64,000 nt of DNA from Halomonas sp. 1513 (GTDB lineage Bacteria; Pseudomonadota; Gammaproteobacteria; Pseudomonadales; Halomonadaceae). The notes under the pieces are model-generated. The model made no database searches, was not told the DNA's origin, and worked only from the letters and a program-made list of their open reading frames with translations. Both the position numbers and the translations under genes were made by a program. Location: positions 3,286,001-3,350,000 of the forward strand of contig CP019326.1 of assembly GCA_001971685.1 (NCBI GenBank). Direction: 5' to 3'. Below are positions 43,203-51,920 of the stretch, piece by piece; the first letter of the stretch is position 1; each line of letters begins with the position of its first letter.

Positions 43203-44123
43203 ATGACGTCTCGCCAGGCCTCCCTCGACCCCTATCTGCTGCGTGTGCTGTGCCTGCTGATCGCCGAGCGCAGCGTGTCGCGAACCGCCCTGCGCCTGCA
43301 TCAGTCACAGCCGGCGATCAGCGCCGCATTGCGTAAGCTGCGCGAGACCTTCGACGATCCACTGCTGGTCAGGGAGAAAGGCGGCATGGTGCCCACCGAG
43401 CGCGCCCTGCAGCTGCTACCCGACGCCGAGGCGGCGCTGGCCGCCCTCGACAAGCTGACCCGGCCGCCGCAGGCATTCAGCCCCTTCGCCAGCCGCCAGC
43501 GCTTCCGGCTCGGCGCGCCCGACTACCTGGCGCCGATCTTCATGACCACCGCAGTGGCCCGCTTCTGCCGCGAGGCACCCCAGGCGCAGCTGGAGATCCA
43601 GGCGCTGGGGCCGGAGTTCGACGTGGAAAGCGCCCTGGCCGAGGGCGAACTGGACGTGGTGATCGGCAACTGGCCCGAGCCGCCGGAGCGCATGCACCTG
43701 TCGATGCTGCTGGAAGATGAGATCGTGTGCCTGGTGTCGTCGCGCCACCCACTGGCGCGTCGCGGCATGACCCGCGAGCAGTACCTGGCCGCTCGGCATG
43801 TGGTGCCACTGCCCTACTCGATGAGCCAGCGTGGGCTGATCGACAGCCAGCTGGCCAGCCTGAGAGAGCGCCGCCATGCGGTGGTCGAGGTGCAGTCCTT
43901 CACCCTGGCGCCCTATCTGCTGCCGGACAGCGACCTGGTGTTCACCACCAGCCGCCATTTCGCACGCTTCTATGCCAATCTGCTGCCGCTGAGCATCCTG
44001 CCCTCGCCGATCGCCTTCCCGCCGATGCGCTTCTACCAGCTATGGCACGAGCGCAGCCACCAGGCGCCGCCCCAGCGCTGGCTGAGGCGGCTGCTGGGCG
44101 AGGCCGGACGGCAGGTGCAGTAG
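43203..44123 (+). CDS. LysR-type regulator
   Basis: 306 residues with N-terminal helix-turn-helix (DPYLLRVLCLLIAERSVS, PAISAALRKLRETFDDPLLV) in the style of the NodD/NahR-like LysR proteins. AAGGAG lies eight bases before the ATG, and the upstream spacer is AT-rich. Probably controls the divergent channel gene and perhaps itself. Its stop is two bases from the convergent purK end. Confidence 0.85.
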   Translation: MTSRQASLDPYLLRVLCLLIAERSVSRTALRLHQSQPAISAALRKLRETFDDPLLVREKGGMVPTERALQLLPDAEAALAALDKLTRPPQAFSPFASRQRFRLGAPDYLAPIFMTTAVARFCREAPQAQLEIQALGPEFDVESALAEGELDVVIGNWPEPPERMHLSMLLEDEIVCLVSSRHPLARRGMTREQYLAARHVVPLPYSMSQRGLIDSQLASLRERRHAVVEVQSFTLAPYLLPDSDLVFTTSRHFARFYANLLPLSILPSPIAFPPMRFYQLWHERSHQAPPQRWLRRLLGEAGRQVQ

Positions 44124-44125
44124 GC

Positions 44126-45238
44126 TTATTCGAAGCTGAAGCGCGGTGCCGGCGCATCCGGCAGCAGGGCGGCACAGGCGCGCACCTTGTCGAGCAGCTC
44201 GGCGTGGGTCGGCGCCACCAGGTTGACGTGGGCCAGCTTGCGCCCGGGGCGCTCGCGCTTGTCGTAGCGGTGCAGGTGGGCATCACCGATGGCGAGTATC
44301 GCCGCCGGGTCACCCTCCTGGCCGATCACGTTGACCATGCAGGTCGGCATGCGCGCCGCGGTGTCGCCCAGCGGCAGCCCCTGAATGGCCCGCAGGTGGT
44401 TCTCGAACTGGCTGGTCACCGCGCCGTCCATGCTCCAGTGGCCGGAGTTGTGCACGCGTGGCGCCATCTCGTTGGCCAGCAGGCTGCCGTCGCGGGCCTG
44501 GAACAGCTCCAGGGTCAGCACCCCGACGTAGTCGAGCTCATCGAGCAGCGCACGGATATAGCCGTCGGCGGTCTGCTGCACGCTGGCTTCGAGGTCGGGC
44601 AGCGGAGCAATCGAGTAGCGCAGGATACCGTCGACGTGCTGGTTCTCGGCCATCGGATAGAACACCACCTGGCCGTCGCGGCCACGCACGGCGATGATCG
44701 ACACTTCGCGCACGAAGTCGACGAAGGCCTCGACGATCAGCCGCGGGTGGTTGATGGCACGCCAGGCAGCCGCGGCCTCGGCGGGATCCTTGAGCACCGC
44801 CTGACCCTTGCCGTCATAGCCCTCGGTCACCGACTTGGCGACCACCGGGGTGCCCAGTTCACGGGCCGCGGCTTCGAGCTCGGCGGCGCTCTCCACCAGC
44901 CGATAGGCCGGGGTGGGGATGCCCAGGCGGTCGAACAGCGCCTTCTCCTCGGCGCGGTTCTGGCACACGCGGATCGCCTCGCTGGACGGATAGACCGGCT
45001 TGACCTCCTCGATGGCCTGCACCAGCGACACCGGCAGGTGCTCGAACTCGTAGGTGACCAGCTCGACCTTCTCCAGGAAGGCCTCGAGGTGCCTGCGATC
45101 GGTATCGATCATCACGTCGCCGATGCCGGCGCTGGGGTGGCCGGTGGTGTCGAGGAAGGTGAAGCGGTTGGCCAGCGGATAGCCGGCCAGCGCCAGCATG
45201 CGGCCCAGCTGGCCGGCGCCGAGTACACCGATGTTCAT
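44126..45238 (-). CDS. purK: 5-(carboxyamino)imidazole ribonucleotide synthase
   Basis: 370 residues, ATP-grasp enzyme of purine synthesis. Starts MNIGVLGAGQLGRML; KSVTEGYDGKGQ is the ATP-binding loop and NEMAPRVHNSGHW the metal and product site. It carboxylates AIR to N5-CAIR with ATP and bicarbonate. It follows purE by 10 bases on the same strand. The frame is open upstream into purE but ATG 45238 is the sensible start. Confidence 0.95.
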   Translation of the reverse strand: MNIGVLGAGQLGRMLALAGYPLANRFTFLDTTGHPSAGIGDVMIDTDRRHLEAFLEKVELVTYEFEHLPVSLVQAIEEVKPVYPSSEAIRVCQNRAEEKALFDRLGIPTPAYRLVESAAELEAAARELGTPVVAKSVTEGYDGKGQAVLKDPAEAAAAWRAINHPRLIVEAFVDFVREVSIIAVRGRDGQVVFYPMAENQHVDGILRYSIAPLPDLEASVQQTADGYIRALLDELDYVGVLTLELFQARDGSLLANEMAPRVHNSGHWSMDGAVTSQFENHLRAIQGLPLGDTAARMPTCMVNVIGQEGDPAAILAIGDAHLHRYDKRERPGRKLAHVNLVAPTHAELLDKVRACAALLPDAPAPRFSFE

Positions 45239-45248
45239 CTGGGTCACC

Positions 45249-45758
45249 TCACTGCGCTTGCGGTCGGGGATCGGGGTTGTCGAGCACCGCCTGGGTCTGC
45301 TCGGCGCGGAAGGCCTCCACCGCCTCGCGCACCTTGGCATCCTGCAGGCCGACGATCTGCGCCGCCAGCAGGCCGGCATTGGTGGCGCCGGCCTTGCCGA
45401 TGGCCAGCGTCCCCACGGCGATACCGCCGGGCATCTGGGCGATCGACAGCAGCGAGTCGAGCCCCTTGAGCGACTTGGACTCCACCGGCACGCCGAGCAC
45501 CGGCAGCGGCGTCTGGGACGCCACCATCCCCGGCAAGTGCGCCGCACCACCGGCGCCGGCGACGATCACCTGCAGGCCGCGCCCGGCGGCACTCTTGGCA
45601 TAGTCGAACAGCAGATCGGGGGTGCGGTGGGCCGAGACCACCTTGGTCTCATAGGCCACGCCGAGGCGTTCGAGCATCGCCACCGCATGCTCCATCACCG
45701 GCCAGTCGGACTTGGACCCCATGATCACGCCTACGCGCGGCTGCTGATTGGATGGCAT
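45249..45758 (-). CDS. purE: N5-CAIR mutase
   Basis: 169 residues. [13 protein letters not shown] at the N-terminus and AHRTPD around residue 43 are the substrate-phosphate and catalytic motifs; [11 protein letters not shown] and [18 protein letters not shown] follow as in E. coli PurE. It rearranges N5-CAIR to CAIR. First gene of purEK. Its leader contains a perfect 20-base palindrome. Confidence 0.95.
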   Translation of the reverse strand: MPSNQQPRVGVIMGSKSDWPVMEHAVAMLERLGVAYETKVVSAHRTPDLLFDYAKSAAGRGLQVIVAGAGGAAHLPGMVASQTPLPVLGVPVESKSLKGLDSLLSIAQMPGGIAVGTLAIGKAGATNAGLLAAQIVGLQDAKVREAVEAFRAEQTQAVLDNPDPRPQAQ

Positions 45759-45805
45759 CTATGGCTCCCGGAAGTGACACTGGAATGCGAAGGGCAGACA
45801 TTCTA

Positions 45806-45825
45806 ACGGCGCCCGCGGGCGCCGT
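45806..45825. repeat. Perfect 20-base palindrome upstream of purE
   Basis: ACGGCGCCCGCGGGCGCCGT is its own reverse complement, 48 bases before the purE start. It does not match the PurR box I know. It could be a hairpin or regulator site. Confidence 0.5.
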
Positions 45826-45897
45826 CATCTTGACCAAGCAGGCAGGACTGATCCGTTGATATGCCTATTGCGAATACCGGCACCGCTCAGGACTGAT

Positions 45898-45992
45898 CCG
45901 GGGGCAGGCTTACGAGGAGGCGCTGTAAACCATCCATGGGCGCTACCGATGCCATCCATGGCATCGAAACCTCCTCTTCAGCCTGCCCCCGG
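45898..45992. repeat. Structured palindromic intergenic repeat, copy B
   Basis: 95 bases with three nested stems: outer 13 bp perfect (45898-45910 with 45980-45992), middle GAGGAGG/CCTCCTC (45914-45920 with 45970-45976) and inner GATGCCA/TGGCATC (45948-45965, loop TCCA). It matches the plan of the element at 4174-4269, with the same loop and the shared stretch GCGCTACCGA. The 12-mer AGGACTGATCCG before it (45889-45900) is repeated at 45844-45855. It lies between purE and the TRAP-TAXI operon, with no gene in the 283-base gap. Confidence 0.8.
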
Positions 45993-46041
45993 CGTCCTTC
46001 GCTTAGTAGCTATGCGCGGTTAGCCTAGGCGTGCACGGCGC

Positions 46042-48066
46042 TTAGCCGCTATTCGGCGAAGGCGTGGCCACCGCCTCACGACGGCTGGCCAGCCAGTTGC
46101 CGCCGATCGCCAGCGCCATCACCACCACCCCGACGATCTCGGCCATCAGGTTGGGGTAGAACACCGCCACGATGGACGGCACGATGGCCAGTCGCGGCAG
46201 CAGCGACATGCGCGTGAACAGGTAGCCCTCCAGCGCCGCGGCGAAGGCACAGAGCGCGAATATCGCGATCACCCCGTTCCAGATCACCACCGGTACCGGT
46301 CCGCCGACGATGATCTCCGGATTGAAGACCATGAACATCGGGATCAGGTAGAGGCCCTTGGCGAACTTCCAGGCCTGGAAGCCGGTCTCCATCGGCTTGG
46401 AGCCGGCGATCGCCGCCCCGGCAAAGCCGGCCAAGGCTATCGGTGGCGTGACGTTGGAGTCCTGGGAGTACCAGAACACCACCAGGTGGGCGATCAGCAG
46501 CGGCACGCCGAACTCGGCGGTCAGTGCCGGGCCGACCAGCACGATCAGCACGATATAGCTGGCGGTGACCGGCAGGCCCATGCCCAGGATCAGGCTGGCC
46601 AGCAGTACCATCACCAGCGCCAGCACCAGGTTGCCGCCGGAGAACGCCATCATCATCGACGAGAACTTGAGGCCCAGGCCGGTGAGGCCGACCACGCCGA
46701 CGATGATGCCGGCCACGGCACACGCCATGGACACCGCCACGGCATTACGCGCGCCAAGCTCGAGGCCTTCGACCAGCTTGATGAAGCCGGCGATCACCAC
46801 CCGCTTGATGCTCTCGAAGGTCACCGTCTGCCCCTGGCGCGGCGCCACGAACAGGAACCAGATCGCATAGCGCAGAACCGCCACGGCGACCATGGTCACC
46901 ACGGCATAGAAACCCACTCGCATCGGCGAAAGATTCATCACCAGCAGCCACACCAGCACGCCCAGCGGCAGCAGGAAGTGCCAGCCGTCGCGCATCACGT
47001 CGCGCATCTTGGGCAGCTCGCTGCGCGCCATGCCCTGCATGCCCTGCTTGAGTGCGATGATATGCACGAACAGGTAGACGGTGGCGAAGTACATGATCGC
47101 CGGCAGGATGCTGACCTTGACCACCTCGAGATAGGGGGTGTTGGTGTACTCGGCGATCAGGAAGGCGCCAGCGCCCATCAGCGGCGGCATGATCTGGCCG
47201 CCGGTGGAGGCCGCGGCCTCGATGCCGCCGGCCTGGTGCGGCTTGTAGCCGAGTCGCTTCATCAGCGGAATGGTGAAGGCGCCGGTGGTCACCACGTTGG
47301 CGATGGCGCTGCCGGAGATCGAGCCCATGCCCGCCGAGGCGATGACCGCCGCCTTGGCCGGCCCGCCGCGCTGGCGGCCGGTGGCCGCGTAGGCCATGTC
47401 GATGAAGAACTTGCCGGCGCCGGTGCTTTCGAGGAAGGCGCCGAACAGCACGAAGATGAAGATGTAGGTCGCCGCCACGCCCAGCGGCAGGCCGAAGATC
47501 CCCTCCTGGCCGAGATACAGCTGGCCGGCCACCCGCTCGAGGTTATAGCCGCGATGCTCGAGGATGCCCGGCATCCACTGGCCGAGCCACGGCAGCTCGC
47601 CGCGCGGCCCGGCGAAGGCGTAGACGATGGCCAGCAGGCCGATCAGCGTCATGCCGAAGCCCACCGCGCGACGGCTGGCCTCGAGGACGGTCACGGTGGC
47701 AATGCAGGCCACCAGGATATCCGTCTCGTTCCAGAAGCCGGCACGCGAGATGATGTCATCCAGGAAGAACAGGATATAGCCGCCGGTGACCACCGCCCCG
47801 GCAAAGAACACCGCATCGATCAGCCCGCCGATGATGCCGCGCTTGCGGTGGGGGCCGAAGGCCGGAAAGATCAAAAAGGCCAGCATCATGATCAGCGCCA
47901 GGTGAATCCCGCGCTGGTAGAACAGCCCCAGCGGCTGGATACCCGCCGAGTAGAGCTGAAACAGGGACAGCCCTACCGCCACGATAGTGATCAACCACAG
48001 TATCGCGCGCGGTTGGATGGCGTTGCCGCCCGGCATCTGCACCGGTGGGCTCGTCGAGTCGCTCAT
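46042..48066 (-). CDS. Fused TRAP permease (DctQM) of TAXI system
   Basis: 674 residues with about 16-18 membrane helices: a small DctQ-like N-terminus (residues ~20-180) fused to a DctM-like body with GQIMPPLMGAGAFLIAEYTN and ILGMGLPVTASYIVLIVLVG. This fused form is the usual one of TRAP-TAXI systems. Works with the TAXI binding protein two genes upstream. Glutamate, other organic acids or unknown ligands are possible. Confidence 0.92.
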   Translation of the reverse strand: MSDSTSPPVQMPGGNAIQPRAILWLITIVAVGLSLFQLYSAGIQPLGLFYQRGIHLALIMMLAFLIFPAFGPHRKRGIIGGLIDAVFFAGAVVTGGYILFFLDDIISRAGFWNETDILVACIATVTVLEASRRAVGFGMTLIGLLAIVYAFAGPRGELPWLGQWMPGILEHRGYNLERVAGQLYLGQEGIFGLPLGVAATYIFIFVLFGAFLESTGAGKFFIDMAYAATGRQRGGPAKAAVIASAGMGSISGSAIANVVTTGAFTIPLMKRLGYKPHQAGGIEAAASTGGQIMPPLMGAGAFLIAEYTNTPYLEVVKVSILPAIMYFATVYLFVHIIALKQGMQGMARSELPKMRDVMRDGWHFLLPLGVLVWLLVMNLSPMRVGFYAVVTMVAVAVLRYAIWFLFVAPRQGQTVTFESIKRVVIAGFIKLVEGLELGARNAVAVSMACAVAGIIVGVVGLTGLGLKFSSMMMAFSGGNLVLALVMVLLASLILGMGLPVTASYIVLIVLVGPALTAEFGVPLLIAHLVVFWYSQDSNVTPPIALAGFAGAAIAGSKPMETGFQAWKFAKGLYLIPMFMVFNPEIIVGGPVPVVIWNGVIAIFALCAFAAALEGYLFTRMSLLPRLAIVPSIVAVFYPNLMAEIVGVVVMALAIGGNWLASRREAVATPSPNSG

Positions 48067-48096
48067 GAATTCCTCGTCAGACGTCGTCTGGCTCGC

Positions 48097-48621
48097 TCAA
48101 TGCTCGAGCGTGATAAGTTGTAGGATGACCCGTTCACCGCTGGCTCGCTCGCTGAGGCTCAGGGTCTGCGTCTCACCGCCCACCTCCCAGATCAGGCGAT
48201 GATCGACCTCGCGGGAGCCGACCCGCAGTGCATAGCGGTTGTCGGCGACGGGCTCATGAATGTCATTGATCCAATAGCCGCCCTGGCCATCGGATACCTG
48301 TTCGCCGCGCCCCTGGGAGTGCCCCAGGCCGGCGGCAAAGTCGGGCTGATGACTGCGCTCCAACTGCATCTCGCCGGCCACGTTGCGGTAGCAGTCGAGG
48401 ACCGTGAAATGGCGCACCGAATGGTTCCAGCCCAGGCACCATCGCTCCCCCGGTGCCCGCGCCACCTCGGCGAGCACGCTGCCGTCCTGGCCTACCGCCT
48501 GCAAGACGGCGTCTGGACGCGCCGCATCATCGCCCAACGCTAATATGGGAGCGCTAAAACACAACAGCAGGGCGGACACCAGTGTCCGCCCTGCCAGGTT
48601 GCCGAATCTCACGATGTTCAT
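48097..48621 (-). CDS. DUF1850 protein of TRAP-TAXI operon
   Basis: 174 residues, N-terminal signal peptide (MNIVRFGNLAG then a hydrophobic run ending near ALG). LGWNHSVRHFTVLDCYRNV is typical of DUF1850 proteins, which are found between the binding-protein and permease genes of TRAP-TAXI operons and have no proven role. GTG 48627 is an alternative start. Likely periplasmic helper of the transporter. Confidence 0.82.
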   Translation of the reverse strand: MNIVRFGNLAGRTLVSALLLCFSAPILALGDDAARPDAVLQAVGQDGSVLAEVARAPGERWCLGWNHSVRHFTVLDCYRNVAGEMQLERSHQPDFAAGLGHSQGRGEQVSDGQGGYWINDIHEPVADNRYALRVGSREVDHRLIWEVGGETQTLSLSERASGERVILQLITLEH

Positions 48622-48652
48622 CGTCACATCGCTGGATCGCGCCGCGTTACCG

Positions 48653-49612
48653 TTACGGACGCAGACGATCCGGGATGTCGGCGTCGACTTCCTCGAAATA
48701 GCGAATCGCGCCCGGATGCAGCGGCACCGGGGTGGATTCCATGGTGAACTCGATGGTGGTGTCGTTGGCCGCCGGATGCACCGCGATCAGCTCATCGGTG
48801 TGCTCGAACAGCAGCTTGGTCAGCTGGTAGGCGAGCTCTTCGTCCATGTCGGAATTGACCACCAGGACGTTGGGGATACCGATGGTCTGGACCGCTTCAT
48901 CCATGCCGTCGTACATGCCCGCCTCGAGCTCGTAAGGCGCAAACACCGGCTCGACTTCCTGGGCGTTGGCGATCTCCTCGTCGGAGAAACCGATCAGGCG
49001 AATGTCGCGGGTTGCCGCCAGGTTGAGGATCGAGCTGGTGGGCGGGCCCACGCTCCAGAAACCGGCGTCGATGTCACCGTCGCGAATGGCGTCGGCGGTC
49101 TCGTTGAAGTTGAGACGCTGGGGACGGAAGTCGTCGTAGCTCATGCCGTTGGCTTCGATCAGGGCGCGAGCGTTGAGCTCGGTACCGCTGCCCGGGGCAC
49201 CCACGGAGACACGCTTGCCTTCCAGGTCGGCCAGCGACTCGATGTCGGAGTCGGCCAGGGTCACCAGCTGCACGGCATTAGGATAGACCGACGCCAGGGC
49301 GCGCGTGTTCTCGATCTGGCGGCCTTCGAAATCGCCGGTACCGTTGTAGGCCTGGTAGACGGTATCCGCCAGGGCCAGGGCCAGGTCGGCATCGCCGCGC
49401 ATGATCAGGCCCATGTTCTCCACCGAGGCGCCGGTAACTTCGGCCGTGGCGCTGGCACCTTCGATATGGTCGTTGATCATCTCGGCAAAGCCGCCGCCGA
49501 TCGGGTAGTAGACCCCGCCGGTACCGCCGGTGGCGATGGACAGCTGCTGGGCGGCTGCCAGCGGGGCAGTGGCCAGCAGTGATGCGGCAACCGCATATTT
49601 GATAGTGCGCAT
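48653..49612 (-). CDS. TAXI-family TRAP binding protein
   Basis: 319 residues from ATG 49612 (GGAGGA upstream). Signal peptide MRTIKYAVAASLLATAPLAA; the mature start LSIATGGTGGVYYPIGGGFA is the family signature. It captures a solute in the periplasm for the fused permease. First gene of the TAXI operon. Confidence 0.92.
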   Translation of the reverse strand: MRTIKYAVAASLLATAPLAAAQQLSIATGGTGGVYYPIGGGFAEMINDHIEGASATAEVTGASVENMGLIMRGDADLALALADTVYQAYNGTGDFEGRQIENTRALASVYPNAVQLVTLADSDIESLADLEGKRVSVGAPGSGTELNARALIEANGMSYDDFRPQRLNFNETADAIRDGDIDAGFWSVGPPTSSILNLAATRDIRLIGFSDEEIANAQEVEPVFAPYELEAGMYDGMDEAVQTIGIPNVLVVNSDMDEELAYQLTKLLFEHTDELIAVHPAANDTTIEFTMESTPVPLHPGAIRYFEEVDADIPDRLRP

Positions 49613-49775
49613 GGACTTCCTCCGGTCGTGAAACCTGACGTTCGTTATGATTGTTGGCGACCCGCCGCGCATGTGAACCGGGGGCCGCACTCCTGAAAAA
49701 CCTAGCACGTCAGTAGCCTGAGTGACTACAACGACAATTTCACCATTGCCGAGCACGGCGGGATATGCTCGCCAT

Positions 49776-50315
49776 TCAACGCTCGCCGCTGAGCCAGGTC
49801 GGGGCCAGCTCGTGCTGGCCGCGACCATCGGTGACATATAGCGTGCCTTCGCTGATCATCACCGCCCAGTCGATGCTGCGCGGCAGCTCCTCGGCCAGCG
49901 CCGCCAGCGGCGCCGCCGGCAGGCTGGCCACGTGCACGTTGGCCAGCGACTCGGCCGTGGCCAGCACCTTTGAGGCCCAGGCGTCGACCTTGCCGTAGGC
50001 CAGCAGCGAGACCCGCTCGGCGCGGCGCGAGCACCAGGTCAGGCGGTCGGCGTCGGGCAGGCCGACCTCGATCCAGTGCAGCACCCGACCGTCGAGGCTC
50101 TTCTGCCACAGCGCCGGCTCGTCGACGTCCGACAGGCCGCGGCCGAAGGCCAGCGCCTCGTCGTACCACAGCGCGTGCGCCAGCAGCCTCACCGTCATGC
50201 GCGTCTCGGTCTCCGAGGGGTGGCGCGCCACGGTAAAGCGCTCGGTGGCATAGACGCCGCGGTCGAGATCGGTGAGCGACAGGGTCACTTTATAAGGGGT
50301 TGCGCTAAGCGCCAT
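49776..50315 (-). CDS. yaeQ: YaeQ family protein
   Basis: 179 residues aligning with E. coli YaeQ (MALSATPYKVTLSLTDLDRG, ETETRMTVRLLAHALW, GLPDADRLTWCSRRA). The family has a PD-(D/E)XK-like fold and an unproven function. Single gene, divergent from the small HTH gene across 164 bases. Confidence 0.88.
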   Translation of the reverse strand: MALSATPYKVTLSLTDLDRGVYATERFTVARHPSETETRMTVRLLAHALWYDEALAFGRGLSDVDEPALWQKSLDGRVLHWIEVGLPDADRLTWCSRRAERVSLLAYGKVDAWASKVLATAESLANVHVASLPAAPLAALAEELPRSIDWAVMISEGTLYVTDGRGQHELAPTWLSGER

Positions 50316-50479
50316 TGCAAGATCCTGATGTCCAAGGCAATAAAACGGGCAATTGACGCTAGTCTACGCCGTCTCGTCGGGCAGGTCTGCGCGGGGCAAA
50401 AAAATCTCCGTGAAGCGCTGGAAGATTGCCGCAAAACCTTGCATCCTGAACAGGTCGAAAGCCAAGCCAACGGAGCCAC

Positions 50480-50749
50480 ATGAGCACGGCACGATTAACG
50501 ACCGGTTGGGACCTGCGTGAGCCTTCGCCAGCGACACCCGACCTGGACGTCCGGGAACTCGAGAAGCGTTCCCGCCTGATGCGCGTCGTCACTCGCCGCA
50601 TCGCCCTATCCGACCTGCCTAACCGCGAGATTGCCCAGCGCGCCGGCATCCCCACGCAGCGCCTCAGCGACCTGCTGGCCGGCAAGATCGAGCACTTTTC
50701 CGTCGAAGAACTGGAAACCCTGCGCCATAGCGTCGAAGACGAAAGCTAG
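50480..50749 (+). CDS. Small XRE-type HTH protein
   Basis: 89 residues. A helix-turn-helix of the HigA/XRE type is visible at ~45-80 (NREIAQRAGIPTQRLSDLLA); the first 30 residues are unstructured-looking. No toxin gene is adjacent. Its stop codon touches the ATG of the FAD oxidoreductase gene (TAG then ATG), so the two are co-expressed. It may regulate the selenium genes to the right, or be an orphan antitoxin-like regulator. Confidence 0.75.
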   Translation: MSTARLTTGWDLREPSPATPDLDVRELEKRSRLMRVVTRRIALSDLPNREIAQRAGIPTQRLSDLLAGKIEHFSVEELETLRHSVEDES

Positions 50750-51898
50750 ATGGCCCGCGAGCTGGTGCTGGTGGGGGGAGGCCATAGCCACGTCGAGGTG
50801 CTGCGCCGCTTTGCGCTGGCCCCCGCCCTCGACGTACGCCTGACCCTGATCAGCCGCGACCGCTTCACGCCCTACGCCGGCATGCTGCCCGGCTATCTCG
50901 CCGGGCACTACGACTTCGACGACGCGCATATCGACCTGGCGCCGCTGGCCGAGGCCGCCGGCGCGCGCTTCCTGCGCGACAGCATCGACGGCCTCGACCT
51001 CGCCGCCCAGCGGGTGATTCCCCACGACCACTCGCCGCTCACCTACGACCGCCTGTCGCTGAATATCGGTGCCACACCGCGCCTGGCGACGGTACCCGGT
51101 GCCGCCGACCACGCCACGCCGCTCAAGCCCATCGACGGGCTCAATGCGCGCTGGCTGGCGCTGCTCGAGCGGCTGCAGCACGACCCGGTCAGCAAGACCA
51201 TCATGGTGGTGGGTGGCGGCGTCGGCGGCGTCGAGATGCTGCTGGCCATGCAGCAGCGTCTGCAGCGCCTGTGCCGTGAGCGCGGTCTGGATGAGGATCT
51301 GCTGCGTTTCTGCCTGGTGACCCGCGGCCCGCGGCTGCTGCCCGGCCACAATGCGCGGGTGAGGCGACGCTTTACCCGCCTGCTGACGCGCCGCGGCGTG
51401 ACGCTGCACAGCGATGCCGAGGTGGTCAGCGTCGGCGCCGGATGCATCCACATCGCCGACGGCCGCCGGCTGGTCTTCGATGAACTGCTGTGGGCGACGC
51501 AGGCCGGTGCCGCGCCGTGGCTGGCCAGCACTGGCCTCGACCTCGACGCCGAGGGTTTCATCCGCGTCGACGACCACCTGGCCAGCGTCAGCCATCCCCA
51601 CGTGTTCGCCGCCGGCGACACCGCCTCGATGATCAACTACCGCCGCGACAAGCCCGCGGTTAACGCCGTGCGTCAGGGCCCTGCGCTGGCCGACAACCTG
51701 CGCGCCAGCCTTCACGACCGCCCCCTGACCCGCTACCGCCCCCAGCGCCGCCACCTGGCGCTGATCAGCACCGGCGACCGCTACGCCGTCGCCTGCCGCG
51801 GCCCCTGGAGCTGGTCCGGCGCCTGGGTGTGGCGCTGGAAGGATCGCAGCGACCGCCGCTTCATGGCCCGCTACCGCCCGCCGCTGGCAGCGCCATGA
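50750..51898 (+). CDS. Stand-alone NDH-2-like FAD/NAD oxidoreductase, paralogue of SelD fusion domain
   Basis: 382 residues. FAD site ELVLVGGGHSHVEVLRRFA, NAD site IMVVGGGVGGVEML, and HVFAAGDTASM near the end. It is plainly a paralogue of the first ~400 residues of the SelD fusion 1.1 kb away (shared TPYxGMLPGYxAGHY and WVWRWKD tail) and ends exactly where that protein enters its SelD part. No redox-active CxxC was seen. It could oxidise or reduce a selenium compound or quinone; unproven. Convergent with egtD, 22 bases apart. Confidence 0.85.
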   Translation: MARELVLVGGGHSHVEVLRRFALAPALDVRLTLISRDRFTPYAGMLPGYLAGHYDFDDAHIDLAPLAEAAGARFLRDSIDGLDLAAQRVIPHDHSPLTYDRLSLNIGATPRLATVPGAADHATPLKPIDGLNARWLALLERLQHDPVSKTIMVVGGGVGGVEMLLAMQQRLQRLCRERGLDEDLLRFCLVTRGPRLLPGHNARVRRRFTRLLTRRGVTLHSDAEVVSVGAGCIHIADGRRLVFDELLWATQAGAAPWLASTGLDLDAEGFIRVDDHLASVSHPHVFAAGDTASMINYRRDKPAVNAVRQGPALADNLRASLHDRPLTRYRPQRRHLALISTGDRYAVACRGPWSWSGAWVWRWKDRSDRRFMARYRPPLAAP

Positions 51899-51920
51899 AA
51901 GACGTCCGGCCATAGGCGAG

